Under the pieces are notes generated by a model that was not told the DNA's origin, made no database searches, and saw only the letters and a list, made by a program, of their open reading frames with translations. The position numbers were made by a program, and so were the translations under genes. From NCBI RefSeq assembly GCF_025421715.1, contig NZ_JAOEFC010000003.1, positions 434,001-498,000 of the forward strand: a DNA stretch of 64,000 bases. Reading direction: 5' to 3'. Positions within the stretch are counted from its first letter, which is position 1; each line of letters opens with the position of its first letter. Shown piece after piece: positions 26,887-36,100 of the stretch. This DNA is from Microbacterium festucae. Its GTDB lineage: Bacteria; Actinomycetota; Actinomycetes; Actinomycetales; Microbacteriaceae.

Positions 26887-28005
26887 TCAGCCCTTCAGGC
26901 CGTCGATGATGAACTCGATGCACTTGACGAGCTGACGCACGTCGTCGGGCTCGATCGAGACGAACGTGGCCACGCGCAGCTGGTTGCGGCCGAGCTTGCG
27001 GTAGGGCTCGGTGTCGACGATGCCGTTGCCGCGCAGGCTCGCCGCGACGGCGGCCGCGTCGACGGTGTCGTCGAAGTCGATCGTCGCGACCACGGGCGAA
27101 CGGTGCTCGGGGTCGGTGACGAACGGGGTCGCGTAGGCGACCGACTCGGCCCAGTCGTACAGCACGCCCGACGACTCGCGGGTGCGCGCCGACGCCCAGC
27201 CGAGGCCGCCGTTGCCGTTGATCCACTCCAGCTGCTTGTCGAGCAGGTGCAGGGTGGCCACGGCGGGGGTGTTGAGCGTCTGGTTCAGACGCGAGTTGTC
27301 GAGCGCGTTCTTCAGGCTCAGGAACTCGGGGATGTACCGGCCGGATGCCGCGATGCGCTCGATGCGCTCGATGGCCGCCGGCGAGACCGCCGCGAACCAC
27401 AGGCCGCCGTCGGAGCCGAGGTTCTTCTGGGGGGCGAAGTAGTAGACGTCGCACTGCGAGACGGCGAAGTTGATGCCGCCCGCCGCGCTCGTGGCGTCGA
27501 TGATCGTGAGCGCGCCCTCGTCGCCGGCCACGCGGGTGACCGGGGCGAACACGCCGGTGGAGGTCTCGTTGTGGGGCCAGCCGTACACGTCGACGCCCTC
27601 GACGGGCTCGGCGGTGGTGCGCGAGCCCGGGTCGGCCTTGCGCACGTCGGGGGCTTCCAGCCACGGGGTCTTGGCGGCGGCGGCGAACTTGCCGCCGAAC
27701 TCGCCGAACACGATCGCCTGGGCGCGGTTCTCGATGAGGCCGAACGCCGCGGCATCCCAGAACGCGGTCGACCCGCCGTTGCCGGCGATGATCTCGTAGC
27801 CGTCGGGCAGGCGCAGCAGGTCGGACAGTCCGGCGCGCACCTGGCCGACGAGGTTCTTGATGGGCGCCTGGCGGTGCGAGGTTCCCATCAGCACCGAACC
27901 GGGCCCGGCGAGCGAGGCGATCTGCTCGGCGCGGATCTTGGACGGGCCGCAGCCGAAGCGTCCGTCGGTGGGCAGGATCTCGCGAGGCAGCGTGACGTGG
28001 GCCAT
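26887..28005 (-). CDS. serC: Phosphoserine aminotransferase
   Basis: A 372-aa PLP enzyme of the actinobacterial-type SerC branch, converting 3-phosphohydroxypyruvate and glutamate to phosphoserine in serine synthesis. Visible features are the phosphate-binding GTSHRQAP near the N-terminus, GNGGSTAFWDA, the cofactor region IIDATSAAGG, and the Schiff-base lysine in APQKNLGSDGG. The ATG lies six bases after a TACAAT -10 element on the minus strand with no ribosome site, so the mRNA is probably leaderless. It is divergent from the DtxR-type regulator. Confidence 0.95.
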   Translation of the reverse strand: MAHVTLPREILPTDGRFGCGPSKIRAEQIASLAGPGSVLMGTSHRQAPIKNLVGQVRAGLSDLLRLPDGYEIIAGNGGSTAFWDAAAFGLIENRAQAIVFGEFGGKFAAAAKTPWLEAPDVRKADPGSRTTAEPVEGVDVYGWPHNETSTGVFAPVTRVAGDEGALTIIDATSAAGGINFAVSQCDVYYFAPQKNLGSDGGLWFAAVSPAAIERIERIAASGRYIPEFLSLKNALDNSRLNQTLNTPAVATLHLLDKQLEWINGNGGLGWASARTRESSGVLYDWAESVAYATPFVTDPEHRSPVVATIDFDDTVDAAAVAASLRGNGIVDTEPYRKLGRNQLRVATFVSIEPDDVRQLVKCIEFIIDGLKG

Positions 28006-28011
28006 GCCCCG

Positions 28012-28017
28012 ATTGTA
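28012..28017 (-). promoter_or_regulatory. -10 element TACAAT of serC (leaderless)
   Basis: On the minus strand TACAAT, CGGGGC, then the serC ATG. A near-consensus -10 hexamer with no room for a ribosome site. Confidence 0.6.
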
Positions 28018-28104
28018 GGGGTGACCCCGCACCTCTCCGGGCATCGCAGCCGTCACAAAGGATAGGCTGGCTTTGCTTTCCGACACCCCGTATCGAGGCC
28101 TCAC

Positions 28105-28812
28105 ATGACCGATCTGATCGACACCACCGAGATGTACCTGCGCACCGTCCTCGAACTCGAGGAAGAGGGCATCGTGCCCCTGCGCGCCCGCATCTCCGAG
28201 CGGCTCGGCCACTCCGGGCCCACCGTGTCGCAGACCGTCGGCCGCATGGAGCGCGACGGACTGATCGTGGTCTCCGAAGACCGCTCCCTCGAACTGACGG
28301 ATGCCGGACGGCAGAAGGCTGTCGACGTCATGCGCAAGCACCGTCTGGCCGAGCGCCTGCTCAGCGACGTGATCGGGCTCGACTGGGCCTACGTGCACGA
28401 CGAGGCCTGCCGGTGGGAGCACGTGATGAGCGAGCACGTCGAACGCCGCCTGATCGAGCTGCTCGACCACCCCACCGAGTCGCCGTACGGCAACCCGATC
28501 CCGGGCCTCGACCAGCTGGGCGATGCCCCGGCGCGCACGTTCGACGAGGGCGTGGTCGGCCTGGTGCGGCTGCTGGGCACGCTCGACGGCGCCGTCAGCG
28601 CGACGGTGCGCCGCCTCGCCGAGCCGGTGCAGGTCGACCCCGAGCTGCTCGGCCAGCTGCGGGGCGCGGGCGTGCTCCCCGGAGCGCCCGGAACCTTCCA
28701 GTTCAGCGAGGGTTATGTGCTGGCCCAGATGGACGGTCACGACGAGGGACTGGAGCTGCCCGTGGAGGTGGCATCCCACATCTTCGTCGTCGATGCGCGC
28801 GTCGAAAACTGA
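28105..28812 (+). CDS. DtxR/IdeR-family metal-dependent transcriptional regulator
   Basis: A 235-aa regulator. The N-terminal winged HTH (TTEMYLRTVLELEEEGIVPLRARISERLGHSGPTVSQTVGRM) is followed by a dimerisation and metal-binding domain (RHRLAERLL-type helix, CRWEHVMSEHVERRL with the Cys/Glu/His ligands) and a C-terminal SH3-like/FeoA domain. It fits iron-responsive DtxR/IdeR more closely than manganese-type MntR because of the third domain. It probably represses iron uptake genes when iron is sufficient. It is monocistronic and divergent from serC. Confidence 0.92.
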   Translation: MTDLIDTTEMYLRTVLELEEEGIVPLRARISERLGHSGPTVSQTVGRMERDGLIVVSEDRSLELTDAGRQKAVDVMRKHRLAERLLSDVIGLDWAYVHDEACRWEHVMSEHVERRLIELLDHPTESPYGNPIPGLDQLGDAPARTFDEGVVGLVRLLGTLDGAVSATVRRLAEPVQVDPELLGQLRGAGVLPGAPGTFQFSEGYVLAQMDGHDEGLELPVEVASHIFVVDARVEN

Positions 28813-29039
28813 GGATCCGCGCAAAGAGATGCCCTGCAGGGGGCCGTTACGTGACTTATTCGTTACCTTCCGGTAGCCTCTGAGAGTCCGTCGGCGAGAA
28901 GCCCGCCACAGGACCGCCACCCGAATTGCCTCTCCGGTTCGTCGTTCGTGCGGTGAAGCCCTACGCCTGCGTCCGCGCACGCGACACACATAGTGCCGAC
29001 GAACCAGTGCCCTCGGGCGCGGAGGCGCCGGAGGAACTA

Positions 29040-29933
29040 TTGGCTGAAAAGTACGACCCGTCCGAAGACGCACCCGAAACGTCGACGACGGCCCCCACTC
29101 GGCGAGACCGCGCCCAGCGTCCCTCGGCACAGCGCTCGCCCGCCCGCCGTCCTGCCGCGAAGGCGCCCGCGACCACGTCGCCCGCCCGCCCCACCCGCGG
29201 TGCCGCGCACCACGTGCGCAGCTTCTTCACCGTCGCCGCCGTGGCCGGTCTCGTGGCCACCGTCGCGATCCCGGCGTTCGCCGCGACCAAGACCGACACC
29301 GCCGAGGCCGTGACGATCCAGCAGGTCGCTGCCGACAACGCGCAGTCGCTCGTCGTGGCCTCCGAGGCCTCGCCGGCCGCCTTCGACCGCGGCGGCTACA
29401 GCGCCACCACGCCCGAAGAGATCGCCAAGGTCAAGGCCGAAGAGGCCGCAAAGGCCGCGCTGGCCGCCCGCGTCGCCGCGCGCAGCGCGTCGTCGTCGTC
29501 GTCCTCTTCCTTCGCCGGCACGATCGCCCAGTCGATCGCCGCCTCCGGCGAGGTCGTGCGCCCGCTCACCTCGTTCAACAACTTCGGCACCCCCTACGCC
29601 GGCCACAAGGGCACCGACTACATGGCCGACCGTGGCACCCCGATCTACTCGATCGCCGACGGCGTCGTGGTGGCCTCCACCGAGAGCGGCCCGGGCTGGG
29701 GCGTCTACGTGAAGATCGCCCACAACATCGGCGGTACGAGCGTCACCTCGCTCTACGCGCACATGCTCTACGGCAGCCGTCAGGTGCAGGTGGGCGACAC
29801 GGTGCACGCCGGTCAGCTGCTCGGCCAGGTCAGCGACACCGGTCGCGCCTTCGGCACGCACCTGCACCTCGAGATCTACGTGAACGGCGCCTGGACCAAC
29901 GCCGAGTCGTGGCTGCAGGCCAACGCGCGGTGA
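29040..29933 (+). CDS. M23-family (LytM-like) cell-wall peptidase with signal anchor
   Basis: A 297-aa protein: an Arg/Pro/Ala-rich cytoplasmic region (residues 1-58), one membrane helix or signal (~61-83, ending in AFAA), a coiled Ala/Glu/Lys segment, a Ser run, and a LytM domain with the zinc motifs GHKGTDY (HxxxD) and HLHLEI (HxH). Such enzymes cut peptidoglycan cross-bridges or activate amidases. I chose the TTG at 29040 because GGAGG lies just upstream, whereas the frame-opening TTG at 28926 has none. The 227-bp leader upstream is long and GC-rich; I could not identify a riboswitch in it. Confidence 0.87.
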   Translation: MAEKYDPSEDAPETSTTAPTRRDRAQRPSAQRSPARRPAAKAPATTSPARPTRGAAHHVRSFFTVAAVAGLVATVAIPAFAATKTDTAEAVTIQQVAADNAQSLVVASEASPAAFDRGGYSATTPEEIAKVKAEEAAKAALAARVAARSASSSSSSSFAGTIAQSIAASGEVVRPLTSFNNFGTPYAGHKGTDYMADRGTPIYSIADGVVVASTESGPGWGVYVKIAHNIGGTSVTSLYAHMLYGSRQVQVGDTVHAGQLLGQVSDTGRAFGTHLHLEIYVNGAWTNAESWLQANAR

Positions 29934-29985
29934 CGCGCGGCATCCGTTTCCTCACGCGTTGCGCCCCGGTCGGTTCCGGCTGGGT

Positions 29986-29991
29986 TACTCT
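29986..29991 (+). promoter_or_regulatory. Candidate -10 element before the HNH-gene leader
   Basis: TACTCT in the intergenic region after the M23 gene. A transcript starting near 29998 would reach the strong terminator at 30123-30153 after about 155 nt. The -35 is not convincing. Confidence 0.35.
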
Positions 29992-29997
29992 GATCCC

Positions 29998-30153
29998 GAC
30001 GCTCGCATGAGCTGAGGGGGAGCAGATGGACGCACGACCCCGCATTCGAACCCTGGATGCGCTAGGCCGTCATGTCCTTCGGCATCGTGTGCACGACACC
30101 CGCGGCTTCGGCCGTGGATGTGAAGGCGCTGTCATTTCGACAGCGCCTTTTTT
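29998..30153 (+). ncRNA. Candidate short terminated RNA or attenuator leader upstream of the HNH gene
   Basis: A region between a possible promoter (TACTCT, 29986) and a textbook intrinsic terminator (30123-30153), located before, not after, the HNH coding region. It contains a start codon at 30026 with a GAGGGGGAG ribosome site; its frame runs through the terminator to 30265. This could be a small RNA, or a leader in which translation of the short frame melts the hairpin and lets transcription reach the endonuclease gene. Either reading is inference. Confidence 0.4.
30123..30153 (+). terminator. Strong intrinsic terminator
   Basis: AAGGCGCTGTC pairs perfectly with GACAGCGCCTT (11 bp, 5-nt loop) followed by six T. 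It lies 190 bp after the M23 stop and 80 bp before the HNH start. Confidence 0.92.
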
Positions 30154-30233
30154 CGTGCCCGCGCCCGCTCGTCACGCGCAGCGCCGCAGTCGGACAACCG
30201 CTGAAGCCGTCACGGCAGTTCGAGAGGAATCTC

Positions 30234-30731
30234 ATGCGCACTCTGGTGCTGAACGCAGGATATGAACCCTTGGCCATCGTGTCGTTCAAGCGGGCCCTGG
30301 TGCTCGTGATGAACGACAAGGCCACCGTCGTCGAACGTGTCGACGGCGACCCCGTCTGGGGCACGCGGGGCAGACACGATCGACCCGCCGTGATCCTGCT
30401 GACGCGCTATGTGCGCGTGCCGGGCGCGCGTCGGGTGCCGGTGACCCGCCGCGGGGTGCTGCGCCGCGACGCCCACCACTGCGGCTACTGCGGGAAGGCG
30501 GCCAGCACGATTGACCACGTGCTGCCGCGCTCGCGTGGGGGCGCCGACTCGTGGGAGAACCTCGTGGCCTGCTGCCTGCGGTGCAACAACGTCAAGGGCG
30601 ATCGCACCCCGCAGGAGATGAACTGGGAGCTCCGCTTCCTGCCGCAGCCGCCGCACGGCGCGCACTGGACGGTGCGGGGCACCGAGCGCAGCGAGCCGTC
30701 GTGGGAGCCGTATCTCGGGATGGCCGCCTGA
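30234..30731 (+). CDS. HNH endonuclease-domain protein
   Basis: A 165-aa protein common in actinobacteria. The N-terminal part (LVLNAGYEPLAIVSFKRALVLVMNDKA) precedes an HNH nuclease fold with two CxxC zinc pairs (CGYC and CLRC) and the HNH residues in STIDHVLPRSRGGADSWENLVACC. Its role is unknown: DNA repair or nuclease activity, not phage-specific in any visible way. GAGAGGAA precedes the ATG, which decides this start over 30072. A strong terminator lies upstream, so it may be controlled by attenuation. Confidence 0.85.
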   Translation: MRTLVLNAGYEPLAIVSFKRALVLVMNDKATVVERVDGDPVWGTRGRHDRPAVILLTRYVRVPGARRVPVTRRGVLRRDAHHCGYCGKAASTIDHVLPRSRGGADSWENLVACCLRCNNVKGDRTPQEMNWELRFLPQPPHGAHWTVRGTERSEPSWEPYLGMAA

Positions 30732-30811
30732 GCGACCGCTGACCTTCTCGCGCCCGGCTTCCGCCGATGTCGGAAGTCGAGCGTATCTTCGACACGCACG
30801 CCTTGAAGGCG

Positions 30812-30827
30812 TCGTACAGATGTTCTA
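30812..30827. promoter_or_regulatory. LexA (SOS) box of the mutasome operon
   Basis: TCGTACAGATGTTCTA matches the actinobacterial LexA consensus TCGAAC-N4-GTTCGA at 10 of 12 defined positions. It overlaps the -10 hexamer (TCTAAT, 30824-30829) of the imuA' promoter, as expected for repression. Confidence 0.8.
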
Positions 30828-30837
30828 ATCTGTCACG

Positions 30838-31539
30838 GTGAAGGTCGGAGTGAGGTCGTTCGTGGGCAACACTGCTGTCGCAGAACTGCGCGCCCGCGTC
30901 GAGCAGCTGCAGGGGCGGCGGCTCGATACGCCGGTGCTGCCGACCCATCCCGCCCTGGCGGGGCTGCTGCCCGGTCGGGGGTTGCGCACCGGATCGAGCT
31001 ACGCGCTCGGGCCGTCGATGTCGCTGCTGTTCGCGCTGCTGGCCGCACCGTCGCAGGCGGGCTCGTGGTGTGCCGTGGTGGGGATGCCGGGGCTCGGCGC
31101 CGAGGCGGCCGCGCACGCGGGGGTCGACCTCTCCCGCCTGGTGGTCGTGCCCGAGCCCGGGGCGCGGTGGCTCGCGGTGACGGCCACCCTGGCAGATGTG
31201 CTGCCGGTGGTGGCGGTGCGTCCTCCCACCCGCGCCAAGGATGCCGAGATCTCGCGGCTGGCGGCACGCATGCGCGAACGGGGGTCGGTGCTGCTCGTGC
31301 AGGGGCCGTGGCCGCAGACCGAGGCGATGCTCGACGTCGACGCGCCGCAGTGGTCGGGGCTCGGCGACGGGTACGGCATCCTCGCCGAGCGGGAGATCAC
31401 GGTGACCGTGTCGAGCCGGCGCTTTCCGGTGCCGCGGCGCACGCGGGTGCTGCTGCCCTCGGCCGGCGGCGAGGTGGCCGCGACGGTCGAGAGCGACGTG
31501 GCCGTGGGCGACCGGCCGCGCATGCGGGCGGTGAGCTGA
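30838..31539 (+). CDS. imuA: ImuA'-like SOS mutagenesis protein
   Basis: A 233-aa RecA/SulA-like protein without a clear Walker A, matching the actinobacterial ImuA' that bridges the ImuB clamp-binding protein to the polymerase complex. The order imuA'-imuB-dnaE2 supports this. The GTG start lies 8 bp after the TCTAAT -10 with no ribosome site, so the message is probably leaderless or nearly so. A LexA box overlaps the promoter. The imuB start is two bases after its stop. Confidence 0.85.
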   Translation: MKVGVRSFVGNTAVAELRARVEQLQGRRLDTPVLPTHPALAGLLPGRGLRTGSSYALGPSMSLLFALLAAPSQAGSWCAVVGMPGLGAEAAAHAGVDLSRLVVVPEPGARWLAVTATLADVLPVVAVRPPTRAKDAEISRLAARMRERGSVLLVQGPWPQTEAMLDVDAPQWSGLGDGYGILAEREITVTVSSRRFPVPRRTRVLLPSAGGEVAATVESDVAVGDRPRMRAVS

Positions 31540-31540
31540 C

Positions 31541-33121
31541 GTGGCCGGCTCCCCGATCCCCGGCGCGCCGACATCCGGCGCCCCGATCCCCGGCGCTTCG
31601 ATCCGCAGCCTCGTGGTGTGGGTGCCCGACTGGCCGGTGGTCGCCCTCACCCGTGACGGCGAAGACCCGCCCGACCCGGCCGCGCCCATCGCGGTCTTCG
31701 CGAAGGGCGCCGTCGTGGCGTGCTCGGCGGCAGCGCGCGACGAGGGGGTGCGTCCCGGGCAGCGGCGCCGCGACGCTCAGGCACGCTGCCCGCAGCTGAT
31801 CGTGGCGGATGCCGATGCGGTGCGCGACCATCGGGTGTTCGCGCCCCTCATCGCACGGCTCGAGGAGCTGGCCCCGGGGGTGCAGCTGCGCGAGCCGGGG
31901 CTGTGCGTGCTGCGCGCCCGCGGTCCCGCCCGCTACTACGGGGGCGAGGCGGCGGCCGCCACGGCGCTGGCCGGCGCCCTGGCCGACGACGGCCTGGATG
32001 TGCGGGCCGGGGTGGCCGACGGTCCGTTCGCGGCCGAGCAGGCCGCCCGCATCGGCACCCGCGCCGGCGACCCGCTGCGCATCGTGTCGCCGGGGGAGAC
32101 CCCCGCCTTCCTCGCCCCGCTGTCGGTCGCGGTGCTCGACGACCCGTCGGTCGACCTGTTCGCCCGGTTGGGGCTGCACACCCTCGGTCAGGTCGCGGCG
32201 CTGCCGCCGGAGCGGATGAGCGAGCGCTTCGGCCCGCGCGGGCTGCGCCTGCACGCCCTGGCCTCGGGGGGCGATGCGGCGCCGGTGACCCCGCGCACCC
32301 CACCGGCCGAGCTGCACCGCGAGATGTCGTTCGAGCCGCCGCTCGAGCTGGCCGAGCAGGTGGCCTTCGGCATGAGGGTGGCCGCCGAGGAGTTCATCGC
32401 CGGGCTCGGCGCGGCCGACCTGGTCTGCACCGCGCTGCGGGTGGTCGTCACCGGGGAGCGCGGCGAGCAGAGCTCGCGGGTGTGGCTGCATCCGGGGGCC
32501 TTCGACGCGTCGGGGGTCGTCGACCGGGTGCGCTGGCAGCTGGCCGAACGGGCGGTGCGCAGCGCGGTGGAGCGGGTGCGCATCGAGCCCGAGCAGCTCG
32601 ACGACGCGTCCCATCACGTGCGGGCCCTGTTCGGCTCGGGGCCGGAGGAACGCGTGCACCATGCGCTCTCGCGCGTGCAGGCGATGCTCGGCCACCGCGA
32701 GGTGCTCACCCCGGTGGTCGGGGGCGGGCGCTGGCTGGCCGAACGGCAGGTGCTGGTGCCGTGGGGCGACCGCCCGGTGGCCGCACGCGACCCCGCCCAG
32801 CCCTGGCCGGGGAGCCTCCCCGACCCGCTGCCGGCCACCGTGTTCGCCACGGCGCTGCCGGTGGCGGTAGTCGACGCCGACGGCGACATGGTCGCCGTGG
32901 ACGATCGCGGCGAGCCGACCGCGGCGCCGCAGGCGCTGATCGTCGACGGCCGTCCCCGCCGGGTCGACGGCTGGGCCGGGCCGTGGCCGGTGATCGAACG
33001 CGGGTGGGACCCGTCGCGCGCCCGTCGCGCGCACCGCTTTCAGGTGGTCGACGCCCAGCAGACCGCGTGGCTGCTGGTGTGCGAAGAGGGCGTCTGGCAT
33101 GCCGAGGGGAGGTATGACTGA
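31541..33121 (+). CDS. imuB: ImuB, Y-family DNA polymerase-like protein
   Basis: A 526-aa UmuC-like protein: palm/fingers residues ~20-240, an HhH-type thumb (LFARLGLHTLGQVAALPPERMSERFG), and a little-finger/clamp-binding C-terminus. The catalytic acidic residues of active Y-family polymerases are not evident (VVWVPDWPVVALT in place of the DxD strand), as expected of ImuB, which acts as a scaffold recruiting DnaE2 to the sliding clamp. The N-terminus carries three near-repeats of a PIPGA unit. Its stop overlaps the dnaE2 start. Confidence 0.92.
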   Translation: MAGSPIPGAPTSGAPIPGASIRSLVVWVPDWPVVALTRDGEDPPDPAAPIAVFAKGAVVACSAAARDEGVRPGQRRRDAQARCPQLIVADADAVRDHRVFAPLIARLEELAPGVQLREPGLCVLRARGPARYYGGEAAAATALAGALADDGLDVRAGVADGPFAAEQAARIGTRAGDPLRIVSPGETPAFLAPLSVAVLDDPSVDLFARLGLHTLGQVAALPPERMSERFGPRGLRLHALASGGDAAPVTPRTPPAELHREMSFEPPLELAEQVAFGMRVAAEEFIAGLGAADLVCTALRVVVTGERGEQSSRVWLHPGAFDASGVVDRVRWQLAERAVRSAVERVRIEPEQLDDASHHVRALFGSGPEERVHHALSRVQAMLGHREVLTPVVGGGRWLAERQVLVPWGDRPVAARDPAQPWPGSLPDPLPATVFATALPVAVVDADGDMVAVDDRGEPTAAPQALIVDGRPRRVDGWAGPWPVIERGWDPSRARRAHRFQVVDAQQTAWLLVCEEGVWHAEGRYD

Positions 33122-36100
33122 TGGGCTTCAACAACCCCTCGGTGACCTGGGGGCAGATGGAGAAGCTGCTCAGCGGCAAGCCGCCCGGCAAAGAGCCCGA
33201 CGGCGGTGACGGTCCGGCCTTCTCGCGCAAACGCGGAAAGTACGTGCGGCCGCCCATCGAGCGGCCCGACAACCCGGTGCCCTACGCCGAGCTGCACGCG
33301 CATTCCTCGTTCTCGTTCCTCGACGGCGCCTCCAGCCCTGCCGAGCTCGCTGAAGAGGCCGAGCGGCTGGGGCTGCACGCGCTGGCGGTGACCGACCACG
33401 ACGGGTTCTACGGCATCGTGCGCTTCGCCGAGGCCGCCGAACAGCTGCAGGTGAAGACGGTGTTCGGTGCCGAGCTGTCGTTGGGGCTGCCGGGGCCGCA
33501 GAACGGCGAGGCCGACCCGGTCGGCTCGCACCTGCTGGTGCTCGCCCGTGGCGAAGAGGGGTATCACCGGCTGGCGGCCGCGCTCACCCACGCGCAGCTG
33601 TCGGGGGAGCAGAAGGGGCGCCCGGTCTACGACCTCGACACGCTCGCCGATCAGGCCGGCGACCAGTGGGCGATCCTCACCGGCTGCCGCAAGGGTGCCG
33701 TGCGCCAGGGGCTCGCCGCCGCGGGGCCCGGCGGCGCCGCCCGTGCGCTCGACGGGCTGGTGGCGCGGTTCGGGGCGGGTGCGGTGACCGTCGAGCTGAT
33801 CGACCATGGCAACCCCACCGACACCCGCGACAACGATGTGCTCGCCCGCCTCGCCGCCGAGCGCGGGCTGCCGGTGGTGGCCACCGGCAACGTGCACTAT
33901 GCGGTGCCGGATCGCGTGCACCTGGCGGCGGCGGTGGCCGCGGTGCGCGCAGGCCGCGGCCTCGACGAGCTCGACGGCTGGCTGCCCGCGCACGCCGGCG
34001 CGCATCTGCGTTCGGGTGCCGAGATGAGCCGCCGCTTCCGCCGCTATCCGGGCGCGGTGGCCCGGTCGGTGACGCTCGCCGACGAACTGGCCTTCCCGTT
34101 GCGGCGGGCAAAGCCCGCGCTGCCCAAGACGGCCGTGCCGGAGGGGCACACGCCGATGTCGTGGCTGCGGCACCTGGTGTGGGAGGCGGTGCCGCGCCGT
34201 TACCCCGACCTCGCCCCCGACGACCGGGCCCGCATCGAGCGGGAGCTCGCCGTGATCGAGCAGAAGGACTTCCCCGGCTACTTCCTCATCGTGCACGGCA
34301 TCGTGCAAGAGGCGCGGCGGCGCGGCATCCTCTGCCAGGGGCGTGGGTCGGCGGCCAACAGCGCCGTCTGCTATCTGCTCGACATCACCGCCGTCGACTC
34401 GATCTTCTACCGGCTGCCGTTCGAACGGTTCCTCTCGGCGATGCGCGAGGAAGAGCCCGACATCGACGTCGATTTCGACTCCGACCGGCGCGAGGAGATC
34501 ATCCAGTGGGTGTACGCGCAGTACGGCCGTGACCGCGCCGCCCAGGTGGCCAACGTCATCCAGTACCGGCCCAAGAACGCGGTGCGCGACATGGCCAAGG
34601 CGCTGGGGCATTCGCCGGGGCAGCAGGATGCCTGGTCGAAGCAGGTCGACCGGTGGGACGGCGTCTACGAGACGGTCGACACCGACATCCCCGACCGGGT
34701 GCTCGCCTATGCGCGCGAGCTGATGAAGGCGCCCCGGCATCTCGGCATCCATTCGGGCGGCATGGTGCTCACCGACCGGCCCGTGGGGGAGGTCGTGCCC
34801 ATCGAGCACGCGCGCATGGAGGATCGCACCGTCATCCAGTGGGACAAAGACGACGCCGCCTGGATGGGGCTCGTCAAGTTCGACCTGCTGGGGCTCGGGA
34901 TGCTCGCGGCCCTGCAGTACTGCTTCGACATGATCGCCGAGGCCACGGGGGAGAGGTGGGAGCTGGCGACCCTGCCCAAAGAGGAGCAGGGGGTCTACGA
35001 CATGCTGTGCCGGGCCGATTCGATCGGGGTGTTCCAGGTCGAGTCGCGGGCGCAGATGGGGCTGCTGCCGCGGTTGCAGCCGCGGCGGTTCTACGACCTG
35101 GTGATCGAGATCGCCCTCATCCGGCCGGGCCCCATCCAGGGTGGCGCCGTGCACCCCTATGTGCGGCGCAAGCTCGGTCGCGAAGAGGTGACCTATGCCC
35201 ACGAGAAGCTGCGGCCGGTGCTGGAGCGCACCCTGGGCATCCCGGTGTTCCAAGAGCAGCTCATGCAGATGGGCATGGCCATCGGCGACCTCACCGGTGA
35301 GGATGCCGATGTGTTGCGGCGCGCGATGGGATCCAAGCGCGGCATCGAGCGGATCGACTCGCTGCGGCAGAAACTCTATGACGGCATGGCGCGCAACGGT
35401 CTGGTGGGGGAGGCCGCCGACGACATCTATACGAAGATCCAGGCGTTCGCGAACTTCGGGTTCGCCGAGAGCCACTCGCTGTCGTTCGGGCTGCTCGTCT
35501 ACGCGTCGTCGTGGTTGAAGCTGCACTATCCGGCCGCGTTCCTCGCCGCGCTGCTGCGCGCCCAGCCGATGGGGTTCTACTCGCCCGCCTCGCTCTCGGC
35601 CGATGCCCGCCGGCACGGGGTGAGCGTGCTGCGCCCCGACCTGCACGCCTCGGGCGCCGATGCCGTGCTCGAGCCGGAGCAGGAGGGGGTGACGGCGGCC
35701 ACCGGCCGCGACACCTGCACGCACCGGCATCAGCCCCCGGTGCCGGGCTTCGACGCCGACGCGCCCGACGAGTCGGCGGCGCACCGCCGCGACGGGGCGT
35801 TCGCGGTGCGGCTGGGCCTGGCGTCGGTCACCGGCATCGGCACGCCGCTGGCCGAGCGGATCGTCGCCAGTCGCACCGCCGAGGGGCCCTTCCACGACCT
35901 CCGCGACCTGGTGCGGCGCACCGGGGCGACGGCCGCGCAGGTCGAGGCGCTGGCGACGGCGGGGGCGTTCGAGAGCATGGGAATCAGCCGACGCGAGGGC
36001 ATGTGGCTGGCGGGGGATGCCGCGCAGGACCGCGCCGAGTTCCTGCCGGGCACGCTGGTGTCGGTGCAGCCGCCGCTGTTCCCCGACCAGTCCAGCTACG

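Noticed and set aside
28813..29039. Possible cyclic-di-AMP riboswitch upstream of the M23 peptidase
   Set aside because: Such riboswitches occur before actinobacterial cell-wall hydrolases, but I could not find the conserved core segments in this leader.
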